Shown: positions 45,341 to 53,642 of the stretch, piece by piece
How the letters are laid out: the number at the start of each line of letters is the position of its first letter
Position numbering within the stretch: the first letter of the stretch is position 1
Notes under the pieces: generated by a model
What the model saw: the letters and a program-made list of their open reading frames with translations, nothing else
Databases searched by the model: none
Told to the model about the DNA's origin: nothing
NCBI GenBank assembly: GCA_964291475.2
Contig: OZ220078.1
Location: 62,001-126,000 of the forward strand
Reading direction: 5' to 3'
Length of the DNA stretch: 64,000 nucleotides
Origin: DAOUKH01 sp964291475
GTDB taxonomy: Bacteria; Chloroflexota; Dehalococcoidia; SHYB01
Position numbers and translations under genes: made by a program

Positions 45341-45539
45341 TTGTGTAACCCGTCGGCAAGCCGAAAGACGCGTGCCCCGCAGCCCTCTTCCCCGGTTCCG
45401 CTGGAGACCTTTGCACAACGCGCGACGCCGGCAGCCGATCATCCATGTAGGGGCAACCCTCGTGGTTGCCCAGGGGTGCGGGCGGGGTCTTCTCCCCTCC
45501 CTTCCGGCCTCTCCCCCTCTGGGGGAGATTAGAGAGAGG
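45341..45539 (+). repeat. Composite intergenic repeat on the left flank of the IS element
   Basis: TTGTGTAACCCGTCGGCAAG at 45341-45360 recurs at 10486; GGGCAACCCTCGTGGTTGCCC near 45453-45473 recurs near 49609; and CTCTCCCCCTCTGGGGGAGAT (45510-45530) is the hairpin of the 168-bp repeat, whose rest continues on the other side of the IS at 46839. No gene is seen in 45228-45597 apart from the IS end. Confidence 0.78.
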
Positions 45540-45543
45540 TACA

Positions 45544-45589
45544 GACCGGGAAGATAGGTAACAGATAAACCGGGCACATGGGTAACACT
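45544..45589. repeat. Left terminal inverted repeat of the IS481-family element
   Basis: About 46 bp; pairs with 46789-46833. Begins GACCGGGAAGATAGGTAAC and ends ACATGGGTAACAC. It is itself a direct double of the block ACCGGGNACATRGGTNAC, so each end carries two probable transposase-binding sites. Confidence 0.85.
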
Positions 45590-45627
45590 CTGGAGGATTG
45601 CAGGAAGCGATCCATGAAGGAGGAGTT

Positions 45628-46812
45628 GTGTTGCCCTGGCAAGAGACGAGTGTCGAAGCGGAACGGTTGCGGTTCATTGAGCGCAGGACGGCGGGGGAGG
45701 AACCCATCGCCGAGTTGTGCCGGCAGTTCGGGATCAGCCGCAAGACTGCCTCCAAGCTGATCGGCCGGTACGAGGCGTACGGCGAGGAGGGCCTGCGCGA
45801 CCGGAGCCGCGCCCCCCACCATCATCCCAACGCCACACGCCGTGAGGTGCAGGAGCGCATCATCGCGGCGAAGCGAGCCCACCCCTTGTGGGGCCCCAAG
45901 AAGCTCATCGCCTGGCTCCACGACACCGAGCCCGACGTGCCCTGGCCCGCCCCCAGCACCGCCGGCGCCATCCTCGACCGGGCCGGCCTGGTACGGCGCC
46001 GACAGCGTCGCCGCCGTACCTCCCCTTGGAGCGAGCCCTTCGCTTACGCCATCAACGCCAACGACGTCTGGTCCATCGACTTCAAGGGCTGGTTCCGCAC
46101 CGGCGACGGGGCCCGCGTCGACCCCCTCACCGTCCAGGACGCGGCCTCCCGCTACCTGATCGCCTGCCGCGGGCTGGAGCGCCCCACCGGCCCGGAGACG
46201 CGGCGCGCGTTAGCGCGCGCCTTCCGTGAGTACGGCCTGCCCAGGGTCATCCGCACCGACAACGGTCCGCCCTTCGCCGGCACCAGCTTGGGCAGCCTCT
46301 CCTCCCTGGCCGTCTGGTGGGTCAAGCTGGGCATCCTCCCCGAGCGCATCGCCCCGGGCCATCCCGAACAGAACGGACGCCTCGAGCGCCTCCACCGCAC
46401 CCTGAAGGCGGAAACCGCCTCGCCGCCCAGGGCCAACGGCCGCCGTCAGCAGCAGGCCTTCGACCGCTTCCGACGCAGCTACAACACCGAGCGCCCTCAC
46501 GAGGCCTTGGGACAGCGCCCCCCGGCCTTCCTGTACACGCCCTCGTTTCGCCCCTATCCTGCCAGCGTCGGCTCGCCGGACTACGAGGCCGAAGTCACGG
46601 TACGCCGGGTACGCGGCAACGGCGAGATCAAGTGGAAGGGGGACCTGGTCTACGTGAGCGAGACCCTCAAAGGCGAGCCCGTCGGCCTCGTCCGGCAGGA
46701 CGACCGCAGCTGGGCCGTCCGCTTCGGCCCCCTCCTCATCGGCCTCCTCGACGACCACACCAAACGCATCGCCAAGACCCCCGTCAAGGTGTTACCTATG
46801 TCCCCGGTCTAA
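45628..46812 (+). CDS. IS481-family transposase
   Basis: About 394 aa. Start GTG 45628 (or TTG 45631) follows AAGGAGG at 45617-45623 and gives the family-typical PWQET opening. N-terminal HTH: EEPIAELCRQFGISRKTASKLIGRY and YGEEGLRDRSRAP. The rve/DDE catalytic core has the three acids in WSIDFKGWF, IRTDNGPPF and HPEQNGRLERLHRTLK. C-terminal region ends in the right inverted repeat, where the stop codon lies. No frameshift or internal stop is present, so it looks functional. Confidence 0.95.
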   Translation: MLPWQETSVEAERLRFIERRTAGEEPIAELCRQFGISRKTASKLIGRYEAYGEEGLRDRSRAPHHHPNATRREVQERIIAAKRAHPLWGPKKLIAWLHDTEPDVPWPAPSTAGAILDRAGLVRRRQRRRRTSPWSEPFAYAINANDVWSIDFKGWFRTGDGARVDPLTVQDAASRYLIACRGLERPTGPETRRALARAFREYGLPRVIRTDNGPPFAGTSLGSLSSLAVWWVKLGILPERIAPGHPEQNGRLERLHRTLKAETASPPRANGRRQQQAFDRFRRSYNTERPHEALGQRPPAFLYTPSFRPYPASVGSPDYEAEVTVRRVRGNGEIKWKGDLVYVSETLKGEPVGLVRQDDRSWAVRFGPLLIGLLDDHTKRIAKTPVKVLPMSPV

Positions 46813-46833
46813 CCGTCACCCATGTGCCCGGTC
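46789..46833. repeat. Right terminal inverted repeat of the IS481-family element
   Basis: Complement of the left repeat with the same internal duplication of the ACCGGG-ACAT-GGT block. It includes the last codons of the transposase (KVLPMSPV). Confidence 0.85.
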
Positions 46834-46838
46834 CTTCA

Positions 46839-47715
46839 GAGGGCACGCGCCGCCAGGCGCGCTGGCGGGGCCGGGCGGTCTTACCTCTTCTCCCCACGGG
46901 AGAAGATTGAGATGAGGGGCCCCTTCCCAACCACCACAGGTTATCGAAGCCCATCACCCCGTAAGGCCGCCCCCTTACGCCTCTCCCCCTCTGGGGGAGA
47001 TTTGAGAGAGGGCGCGCGCCGCCAGGCGCGCCGGCGGGGCCGGGCGGTCTTACCTCTTCTCCCCACGGGAGAAGATTGAGATGAGGGGCCCCTTCCCAAC
47101 CACCACAGGTTATCGAAGCCCATCACCCCGTAAGGCCGCCCCCTCCCGCCTCTCCCCCTATGGGGGAGACTGAGAGAGGGCACGCGCCGCAGGCGCGGCG
47201 GCGGGGCCGGGCGGTCTTACCTCTTCTCCCCACGGGAGAAGATTGAGATGAGGGGCCCCTTCCCAACCACCACAGGTTATCGAAGCCCATCACCCCGTAA
47301 GGCCGCCCCCTTACGCCTCTCCCCCTCTGGGGGAGACTTGAGAGAGGGCGCGCGCCGTCAGGCGCGCTGGCGGGGCCGGGCGGTCTTACCTCTTCTCCCC
47401 ACGGGAGAAGATTGAGATGAGGGGCCCCTTCCCAACCACCACAGGTTATCGAAGCCCATCACCCCGTAAGGTCGCCCCCTTACGCCTCTCCCTCTTTGGG
47501 GGAGACTGAGAGAGGGCGCGCGCCGTCAGGCGCGCCGGCGAGGCCGGGCGGTCTTACCTCTTCTCCCCACGGGAGAAGATTGAGATGAGGGGCCCCTTCC
47601 CAACCACCACAGGTTATCGAAGCCCATCACCCCGTAAGGCCGCCCCCTCCCGCCTCTCCCCCTCTGGGGGAGATTGAGAGAGGGCGCGCGCCGTCAGGCG
47701 CGCGAGCGCCCGCAG
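46839..47715 (+). repeat. Five-copy tandem array of a 168-bp repeat
   Basis: The landmark TTACCTCTTCTCCCCACGGG occurs at 46881, 47050, 47217, 47386 and 47554, spacings 169, 167, 169 and 168. Each unit has a GCGCGCC palindrome, the CTTCTCCCCACGGGAGAAG hairpin, a middle part with CCACAGGTTATCGAAGCCC, and the CTCCCCCTCTGGGGGAG hairpin. Copies differ at few positions. No gene is credible inside; short open frames merely repeat. Partial copies occur at 2101, 34531, 45478 and 49660. Confidence 0.95.
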
Positions 47716-47787
47716 GGCGCTGCTCTTTACTCGGCCCTAAGTTACGCAAACGTCTCCTTGGGGGAGAAGAGGCAAGACCCCGCTTCG

Positions 47788-47817
47788 TTGACCCGCCGCC
47801 GGAGGCGGTGCTACACT
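47788..47817 (+). promoter_or_regulatory. Promoter of the DEAD-box helicase gene
   Basis: TTGACC (47788-47793), 18-bp spacer, TACACT (47812-47817). Transcription would start near 47824, leaving a leader of about 150 nt that contains a terminator-like hairpin. Confidence 0.8.
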
Positions 47818-47858
47818 GTTGGGTAGATGGTCCTCCACTTTTTCACTGTGTCTTGCAC

Positions 47859-47898
47859 GAGGGGCGGCGCTGCGAGCGTTCGCCCCTCTTTCTTTTCT
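47859..47898 (+). terminator. Terminator-like hairpin in the helicase leader (possible attenuator)
   Basis: GAGGGGCG (47859-47866) pairs with CGCCCCTC (47881-47888), with an inner GCGCT/AGCG helix, followed directly by TTTCTTTTCT. It lies about 35 nt into the leader of the helicase mRNA and 85 bp before the start codon, so it should either end a short RNA of about 75 nt or act as an attenuator. Confidence 0.72.
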
Positions 47899-47972
47899 CC
47901 GTGAATCTCTTCTAGGGCCGCTGCAACCCTGCCACGCCCCGCGCGGCGCACACTGGATGTTAAACGTTCCCA

Positions 47973-49538
47973 ATGCCGGCTACCCGCATGTCGACCACAG
48001 AAGCAGACACACCCTCACCGAAAGGCCTCTCCCGCTTCCTCCCCTGGCGCAAGTCGGGAAATAGCGAAGGCCCGCCCGCCGCCCCGCCGAAGGCCGAGTC
48101 CGCCGCTCCCCCCGCCGCTCGTCCCTCCCCGCCGAACTCGGCGGGCGAAGGCGACGCTCCCAAGCGCTCCAGGCCGCGCCGCCGCGGCGGCCGCCGCCGG
48201 TCGGGAGGCAACCGACCGGAGCAGGAACCCTCCGAGCAGCGACACCCTGAACGCCGGCCGGAGCCGCGTTCCCAACGGGATGAGGCGCCGTCGGGCGACG
48301 CCGCTCCCAAGCCGCGGCGGCCGCGCGCCTCCTCACAGCCCTCACCCCAACCCTCTCCCTCGAAGGGAGAGGGGGCAAGGCAGGCCCAGACCGGCAAGCT
48401 GCCGCGAGACCGCAAGTTCGGCAGCCTCGACGTCTCCGAGCCCGTCGCCAAGGCCCTCGGCGACATGGGCTACACCGAGCCCACGCCCATCCAGACGAAC
48501 GTCGTCCCCGTCATGCTCAGCGGCAAGCACCTCGTCGGGCAGGCCCAGACCGGCACCGGCAAGACCGCCGCCTTCGCGATACCGATCGCGGAGACCGTCG
48601 ACGGCGCGCGCAACGAGGTCCAGGCCATCGTCCTCACGCCGACGCGGGAGCTTGCCCAACAGGTGACCAGCGAGGTCGTCAAGGTCGCGAAGTACCGCGG
48701 CATCCGGGCGGTCAGCATCTACGGCGGTCAGCCGATCAAGCGCCAGCTCGACGCGCTCGAAGCGGGCGTGCACGTCGTCGTCGGGACGCCGGGACGCATC
48801 CAGGACCACATGGAGCGGGGGACGCTGCACCTCGACAAGATCCGCATCGTCGTGCTCGATGAGGCCGACCAGATGCTGGACATCGGTTTCTTCCCCGACA
48901 TCCGCCGCATCCTCCGCTACACACCCCGCAACGCCCAGCGCACCCTCTTCAGCGCCACCGTCCCCACGATGATCAAGCGCCTGATCTACTCCTACTTCGA
49001 GGACCCCGACTTCATCACCGTCGGCCCCGAAGCGGAGCCGGTGGAGCAGGTCGACCAGTATTACTGCGAGGTGGCCGACCGCGACAAGTTCGACGGCCTG
49101 CTCGAACTCTTCGCGGAGGACGAGTACGAGCAAGCGCTCATCTTCCGCCGCACCCAGATCGGCGTCGACAAGCTGGTCTCGGGCATGAAGCGGCGGGGGC
49201 ACGCCATCGAGGCGATCCACGGAGCGATGCCGCAGGCGAAGCGCGACGCCGCCATGCGCGGCTTCCGCGAGGGCCGCATCAAGCTGCTGGTGGCCACCAA
49301 TCTGGCCTCCCGCGGCATCGACGTGCCCGCGGTCTCGAACGTCATCAACTACGACATGCCCGAGAACATCGAGGAGTACCTTCACCGGATCGGCCGCACC
49401 GCCCGCATGGGCCGGGGCGGCGTCGCCGTCACCTTCGTCGGCGAGTGGGACTTCGAGAACTTCGAGCAGATCAAGGAACGCCTCGGCGACCGGCTCAAGA
49501 AGCGCGACCTCAACCTCTACAAGCCCGCCGCCGGCTAG
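47973..49538 (+). CDS. DEAD-box ATP-dependent RNA helicase
   Basis: 521 aa. The first 140 residues are Pro/Arg/Ser-rich and disordered, with RPRRRGGRRRSGG, a probable RNA-binding patch. The helicase core follows: Q-motif FGSLDVSEPVAKALGDMGYTEPTPIQ (in parts), Walker A AQTGTGKT, PTRELAQQ, DEAD box VLDEADQMLDIGFFP, SAT, and motif VI HRIGRTARMGRGG. It lacks a C-terminal extension such as the DbpA domain, so it is RhlE-like. ATG 47973 or ATG 47988 may be the start; neither has a clear ribosome site. A REP palindrome occupies codons in the linker (48341-48378). Confidence 0.94.
   Translation: MPATRMSTTEADTPSPKGLSRFLPWRKSGNSEGPPAAPPKAESAAPPAARPSPPNSAGEGDAPKRSRPRRRGGRRRSGGNRPEQEPSEQRHPERRPEPRSQRDEAPSGDAAPKPRRPRASSQPSPQPSPSKGEGARQAQTGKLPRDRKFGSLDVSEPVAKALGDMGYTEPTPIQTNVVPVMLSGKHLVGQAQTGTGKTAAFAIPIAETVDGARNEVQAIVLTPTRELAQQVTSEVVKVAKYRGIRAVSIYGGQPIKRQLDALEAGVHVVVGTPGRIQDHMERGTLHLDKIRIVVLDEADQMLDIGFFPDIRRILRYTPRNAQRTLFSATVPTMIKRLIYSYFEDPDFITVGPEAEPVEQVDQYYCEVADRDKFDGLLELFAEDEYEQALIFRRTQIGVDKLVSGMKRRGHAIEAIHGAMPQAKRDAAMRGFREGRIKLLVATNLASRGIDVPAVSNVINYDMPENIEEYLHRIGRTARMGRGGVAVTFVGEWDFENFEQIKERLGDRLKKRDLNLYKPAAG
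48341..48378. repeat. REP-type palindrome inside the helicase coding sequence
   Basis: CTCACCCCAACCCTCTCCCT, then CGA, then AGGGAGAGGG: a perfect 10-bp inverted repeat with 3-nt loop. It is read in frame as SQPSPQPSPSKGEGAR. This type of sequence is a common intergenic repeat in bacteria and is rarely seen in genes. It falls in the disordered linker, where an insertion is tolerated. Confidence 0.85.
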
Positions 49539-49549
49539 CTCCGCCCCCT

Positions 49550-49900
49550 CCCCCTCCCGTAGGAGACCCTTACGCAGCCCCCGGCGCCGGGAGGCGACCA
49601 TCTCTGTAGGGCAACCCTCGTGGTTGCCCAGGCGTGTGGGTGGGGTCTCCTCCCCTCCCTTCCGGCCTCTCCCCCTCTGGGGGAGATTTGAGAGAGGGCG
49701 CGCGCCGTCAGGCGCGCCGGCGCCCGCAGGGTGCCGCTCCCCACTCGGCTCAAGGCTTGCAAGGTCTCCGTAGCGGCAACCCTCGCGGTTGCCCTACCCC
49801 GTAGGGGCGCTTCGCGAAGCGCCCGTTCCCCCACAACCGGAACCGCCCCTTAAACCTCCCTCCCTCTGGGAGGGACCGAGGGAGGACAGTCCGACCCGCC
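49550..49900 (+). repeat. Composite repeat region between the helicase and the next gene
   Basis: Contains the GGGCAACCCTCGTGGTTGCCC palindrome (about 49609), the CTCTCCCCCTCTGGGGGAG hairpin with the GCGCGCGCCGTCAGGCGCGC palindrome (about 49667-49720, half of the 168-bp unit), a second GGCAACCCTCGCGGTTGCC (about 49773-49792), GGGGCGCTTCGCGAAGCGCCC (about 49804-49824) and CTCCCTCCCTCTGGGAGGGA (about 49856-49876). No gene is seen here. Confidence 0.82.
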
Positions 49901-49985
49901 ACCGCCCGCTTGACACGCCCTCCACGCGGGCCTATCATGATCTCAGAACGTACGTTCTTTGGCTGGGATACGGTCAAACCGTCAC

Positions 49986-50160
49986 CTGCGGACGCGTAGG
50001 AGATGTGCCCACTGTCCCGGCCGGGCGCCGAAAGCGGCCCAATGCCCTGCGGACGCGCAGGAGACAGGGCCCTGCCGGGCAGGCGCCGGGAGCGGCCAGT
50101 GCCCTGCGGACGCGCAGGAGACATGGCCCCTGCCGGGGCGGGCGCCGGGGAGCGGCGGAA
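49986..50160 (+). repeat. Three-copy tandem repeat, 57-61 bp, upstream of the CoA-transferase
   Basis: The block CTGCGGACGCGYAGGAGAYR begins at 49986, 50047 and 50104; each copy continues into GGCGCCGRRAGCGGC. Each block contains a CTGCGGACGCGCAG palindrome. It lies directly upstream of the ribosome-binding site at 50232, so it forms part of the leader or promoter region. Unrelated to the 168-bp unit. Confidence 0.82.
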
Positions 50161-50241
50161 TTTGGCGGCTCCCGGCGCACCTTGACACCAGGGCGGCCCC
50201 TTTCGAGAATGGGCGCGCGGCGCGCCGCCGCGGAGGCCCCC

Positions 50242-51504
50242 GTGACCAAGCCGAGCAAGCCCAAAGGTTTCCTGTTCGACATCCGCGTCCTCGAGGTCGC
50301 CGACCACCGGGGCGAGTTCCTCGGCAAGCTGCTCGCCGGGGCCGGCGCCGACGTGGTCAAGGTCGAGCCGCCCGCGGGCGCCCCGACGCGGGAGATCGGC
50401 CCCTTCTACGAGGACAGCGGCGATCCCGAGCAGAGCCTCCACTTCTGGCACTACAACATCGGCAAGCGGGCGGTCACCCTCGATCTGGAGCAAGAGGAGG
50501 GGCGCCGCATCTTCAAGCAGCTCGCCGCGGGCGTCGACGTCATCGTCGAGACGCACCCGCCGGGCTACCTGGCGTCGCTGGGCCTGGGCTACGACGACCT
50601 GAAGGCGGAGAACCCGGGGCTCGTCTACGCCTCCATCACCGACTTCGGCCAGGACGGGCCGCGGCGGGACTGGCAGGGCTCCGACCTGGTGCACCTCGCG
50701 CTCGGCGGCGTGATGATGAACTGCGGCTACGACTCCCGCCCCGACGGGACGTACGACACGCCGCCCATCGCGCCGCAGATGTGGCACGCCGGCCACATCA
50801 CCTGCAACCAGACCTACATCGCCATCCTCGGCGCGCTCATGTACCGCGAGCGCTCCGGCCAGGGCCAGCACATCGACTCCTCGATCCACCACGCCGTCAA
50901 CGTGAGCACGGAGATGGACATCCCATTCTTCGTCTACAACCGGATGCCGCTGCGCCGCCAGACGGGACGCCACGCCTCGACGGGACAGTCGACGAACTCG
51001 CAGGCGCTCACCAAGGACGGGCGCTACGTCAACGCGAGCATGGGCATCGGGGTGGGGGCCAAGGCCCAAGTCGACATGCTCCGCGAACACGGCGTCGCCG
51101 ACGACCTAGCCGGCCCGAAGTACGACGACCCCGAGGCCCTGCGCGACCCCGCCGCGATGCGGCACGTCAACGACCTCATCAAGCGCTGGATCGGCAGCTA
51201 CAAGTTCGACGAGGACCTCTGGAAGATCGGCCAGAGCTACAAGCTGCACTGGGTGCCGATCCGCCGCCCCGAGGAGAACCTCGAGGACGAGCACTGGCGC
51301 GCCCGCAAGACCTTCGCCGAGGTCGAGCACGAGGACCTCGGTCAGACCTTCACCTACAACGGCGCTCCATGGATGGCGGAGCACTGCCCTTGGACGGTGG
51401 GCCCACGCGCGCCGCATCTGGGCGAGCACACCGGCGAGGTCCTCGGCGGCCTCGGTCTCGACGAGGCCCAAATCCAGTCGCTGCGGGCGCAGGGCGTTGT
51501 TTGA
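50242..51504 (+). CDS. Class III CoA-transferase (CaiB/BaiF family), third copy
   Basis: 420 aa from GTG 50242, 5 nt after GGAGG (50232-50236); upstream ATG 50209 is in frame but lacks a ribosome site. DIRVLEVADHRGEFLGKLLAGAGADVVKVEPP, NIGKRAVTLDLEQEEG, GSDLVHLALGGVMMNCGY and HLGEHTGEVL identify the family. The first motif lacks the usual GPYA-type glycine loop, giving RGEF instead. More distant from the pair at 20711-23233. A luciferase-like oxidoreductase, hydrolase and MOSC protein follow. Confidence 0.9.
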   Translation: MTKPSKPKGFLFDIRVLEVADHRGEFLGKLLAGAGADVVKVEPPAGAPTREIGPFYEDSGDPEQSLHFWHYNIGKRAVTLDLEQEEGRRIFKQLAAGVDVIVETHPPGYLASLGLGYDDLKAENPGLVYASITDFGQDGPRRDWQGSDLVHLALGGVMMNCGYDSRPDGTYDTPPIAPQMWHAGHITCNQTYIAILGALMYRERSGQGQHIDSSIHHAVNVSTEMDIPFFVYNRMPLRRQTGRHASTGQSTNSQALTKDGRYVNASMGIGVGAKAQVDMLREHGVADDLAGPKYDDPEALRDPAAMRHVNDLIKRWIGSYKFDEDLWKIGQSYKLHWVPIRRPEENLEDEHWRARKTFAEVEHEDLGQTFTYNGAPWMAEHCPWTVGPRAPHLGEHTGEVLGGLGLDEAQIQSLRAQGVV

Positions 51505-51520
51505 GGCTGGGCCCGTTTCG

Positions 51521-51548
51521 TTGACTTCTAACGGGGCCGGGCTACACT
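51521..51548 (+). promoter_or_regulatory. Promoter of the LLM oxidoreductase gene
   Basis: TTGACT (51521-51526), 16-bp spacer, TACACT (51543-51548), followed by a leader of about 35 nt with GGAGG at 51578-51582. Confidence 0.78.
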
Positions 51549-51587
51549 AACTTTCCATTCTGTTCCGGGTCTGTGCCGGAGGCCGCG

Positions 51588-52826
51588 ATGCGATTCTATT
51601 GGTTCCACCTGATGCCCTATCAGGACCTTCCCCCCGACTTCTCCACGAAGTACCCCAGCGTCTGGGTCGATCCTCCGAGCGACCTCTTCGATCCGGCGGC
51701 GGGGCACCGCATGTACAACGAGTACATGGACGAGCTCGAGTTCGCCGCGAAGATGGGCTTCGACGGCGTCTGCGTCAACGAGCACCACCAGAACGCTTAC
51801 GGCCTGATGCCGTCGCCGAACATCATCGCCGCCTCGCTGGCGCGCAGCACGGCGAACTGCGCCGTGGTGGTGCTGGGGAACAGCATCGCGCTCTACAACC
51901 CGCCGATTCGCGTGGCTGAGGAGTTCGCCATGCTCGACGTGATCAGCGGCGGGCGTCTCGTCGCCGGCTTCCCGGTCGGCAGCTCGATGGACACCAACTA
52001 CTGCTACGGAGCCACACCGGCGACGCTCCGCGACAAGTACGATGAGGCCCACAACCTGATCGTCAAGGCGTGGACTGAGTCGGAGCCCTTCCACTTCAAC
52101 GGCAAGTACACCCAGCTGCGCTACGTCAACACCTGGCCCAAGCCGATCCAGAAGCCGCACCCGCCCGTTTGGGTGCCCGGCGGGGGCAGCATCGAGACGT
52201 GGAAGTGGGTCACCGAGCGGGATTACATGTACTCCTACCTCAGCTACTCAGGCTACAAGCGCGGCGAGCAGGTCCTCAGCGGCTTCTGGAACACCGTGGA
52301 CGAGCTGGGCGTCGAGCGGAACCCCTACCGCGCCGGCTTCCTGCAGTTGGTCGCGGTGGCGAACTCCGACGCCGAGGCGGAGGAGCTCTACTGGCCCCAC
52401 GCCAAGTACTTCTACGACAAGTGCCTGCACATCGCGCCGAAGTTCGCCGAGGCCCCCGGTTACCGCACCGTCGCTACCATCGAGGCCGGCCTGGAATCGC
52501 AGTTCGCCGCCCCTGCCAGGGACAAGCGTAAGGAGCTGACCTGGAAGGACCTCATCGACGGCGGGTTCGTCATCGCGGGCGGACCGTCGACGGTGCGCGA
52601 CATGCTGGGGGACGTGATCAAGCGCCTCAACGTCGGGCACCTGATGTTCCTGGCGCACTTCGGCGACATGCCGCGCGAGAAGACGATGTACAACACCGAG
52701 ATGATCGCCAAGGAGATCCTCCCGCACCTGCGGCCGATGTGGTCGGAGTGGGAGGACCGCTGGTACCCGCAAGGCCTCTCTCAGGAGGAGCTCCGCACTC
52801 CGGCGGCGCTGGCGAACGGCGGTTAG
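51588..52826 (+). CDS. LLM-class flavin-dependent oxidoreductase (bacterial luciferase-like)
   Basis: 412 aa; start ATG 51588 after GGAGG with 5-nt spacing. TIM-barrel flavin monooxygenase: AAKMGFDGVCVNEHHQNAYG, NPPIRVAEEFAMLDVISGGRLVAGFPVGS and PHPPVWVPGGGSIETWKWVTER are typical. Members use FMNH2 or F420H2 to oxidise diverse organics. The next two genes (alpha/beta hydrolase, MOSC) run the same way with gaps of 28 and 5 bp, so this is probably one catabolic or detoxification operon. Substrate unknown. Confidence 0.92.
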   Translation: MRFYWFHLMPYQDLPPDFSTKYPSVWVDPPSDLFDPAAGHRMYNEYMDELEFAAKMGFDGVCVNEHHQNAYGLMPSPNIIAASLARSTANCAVVVLGNSIALYNPPIRVAEEFAMLDVISGGRLVAGFPVGSSMDTNYCYGATPATLRDKYDEAHNLIVKAWTESEPFHFNGKYTQLRYVNTWPKPIQKPHPPVWVPGGGSIETWKWVTERDYMYSYLSYSGYKRGEQVLSGFWNTVDELGVERNPYRAGFLQLVAVANSDAEAEELYWPHAKYFYDKCLHIAPKFAEAPGYRTVATIEAGLESQFAAPARDKRKELTWKDLIDGGFVIAGGPSTVRDMLGDVIKRLNVGHLMFLAHFGDMPREKTMYNTEMIAKEILPHLRPMWSEWEDRWYPQGLSQEELRTPAALANGG

Positions 52827-52854
52827 GCAGAACCGAGAAGGCAGGAATCAAGCA

Positions 52855-53637
52855 ATGGCCGATCGGCAGCGGGTATCCGTTCGAGGAACGTTTGAGGTCG
52901 ACGTGTGGACCGCGGGCGACGGCCCGCCCTTGGTCTTTCTGCACGGCGTCGCGGGACTGCCGTCGTGGCCCGACTGGCTCGACGGCTTCGCCGCCGACTA
53001 CCGGGTCGTCGCGCCGGTGCTGCCCGGCTTCGGCGATTCCACCGGCCTGGACGACCTGACCGACTTCCTCGACCTCACGCTTTATCACCTCGACCTGTTC
53101 GACGCGCTCGGCGTCGAGCAGCCCGTCCTCGTCGGGCACTCGCTTGGCGGGGCGATCGCGGCGGAGATCGCGGCGATCGCGAACACGTCGGTGTCGAAGC
53201 TCGTGCTGGCGTCGCCGTTCGGCCTGTGGGACGACGAGAACCCCGCCGCCGACATCTTCGCCACCACGGAGAAGGACACGGCGCAGCTCTCCTGGGCCGA
53301 CCCCGAGGCCGCGCTGCAACGAGGCCTCTACACGATCCCCGACGACGTGGAGGAGAAGAAGGTCGCGGTGATCGACCGCGCCAAGTCGCTTTCGACTGCG
53401 GGCAAGTTCCTCTGGCCGATACCGGACAAGGGGCTGCGGAAGCGCATCCACCGCATCGCCGCGCCGACGCTGCTCATCTGGGGCGGGTCGGACAAGATCG
53501 TGCCGCCGTCCTACGGCGGCCTCTTCCAAGACCTCATCGCCGGCTCCCGGCTCGTCACCATCCCCGACGCCGGCCACTATCCGATGCTGGAGCAGCCCGA
53601 CGCCTTCGTCGCGGCGCTGCGCGAGTTCTTGGGGTAG
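52855..53637 (+). CDS. Alpha/beta hydrolase
   Basis: 260 aa. Oxyanion-hole HG in PLVFLHGVAGLPSWPDW, nucleophile elbow LVGHSLGGAIAAEIA (Ser near 99), acid in LLIWGGSDKIVPP and His in PDAGHYPMLEQPD complete the triad. Probably cleaves an ester or C-C bond produced in the same pathway as the LLM oxidoreductase. The stop at 53637 is 5 bp before the MOSC gene. Confidence 0.92.
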   Translation: MADRQRVSVRGTFEVDVWTAGDGPPLVFLHGVAGLPSWPDWLDGFAADYRVVAPVLPGFGDSTGLDDLTDFLDLTLYHLDLFDALGVEQPVLVGHSLGGAIAAEIAAIANTSVSKLVLASPFGLWDDENPAADIFATTEKDTAQLSWADPEAALQRGLYTIPDDVEEKKVAVIDRAKSLSTAGKFLWPIPDKGLRKRIHRIAAPTLLIWGGSDKIVPPSYGGLFQDLIAGSRLVTIPDAGHYPMLEQPDAFVAALREFLG

Positions 53638-53642
53638 CGCAC

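Larger units (their letters stand above)
45540..46838 (+). mobile_element. IS481-family insertion sequence, 1299 bp, with 4-bp target duplication
   Basis: One transposase gene between long imperfect terminal inverted repeats. The host repeat reads ...GATTAGAGAGAGG before the element and GAGGGCACGCGCC after it; removing 45540-46838 and one GAGG (45536-45539 or 46839-46842) restores the repeat seen intact at 47170-47180 and elsewhere. This defines the ends and the duplication GAGG. The transposase is complete, so the element may still be mobile. Insertion in a repetitive intergenic site is harmless to the host. Confidence 0.9.

Noticed and set aside
45540..46838. Phage or integrative element at the repeat-rich region
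   Set aside because: Only one transposase with its own ends is present; no integrase, portal, capsid or conjugation genes.
46839..47715. Tandem repeats considered as a CRISPR array
   Set aside because: Units are about 168 bp and nearly identical throughout, with no short repeat plus unique spacer structure and no cas genes.
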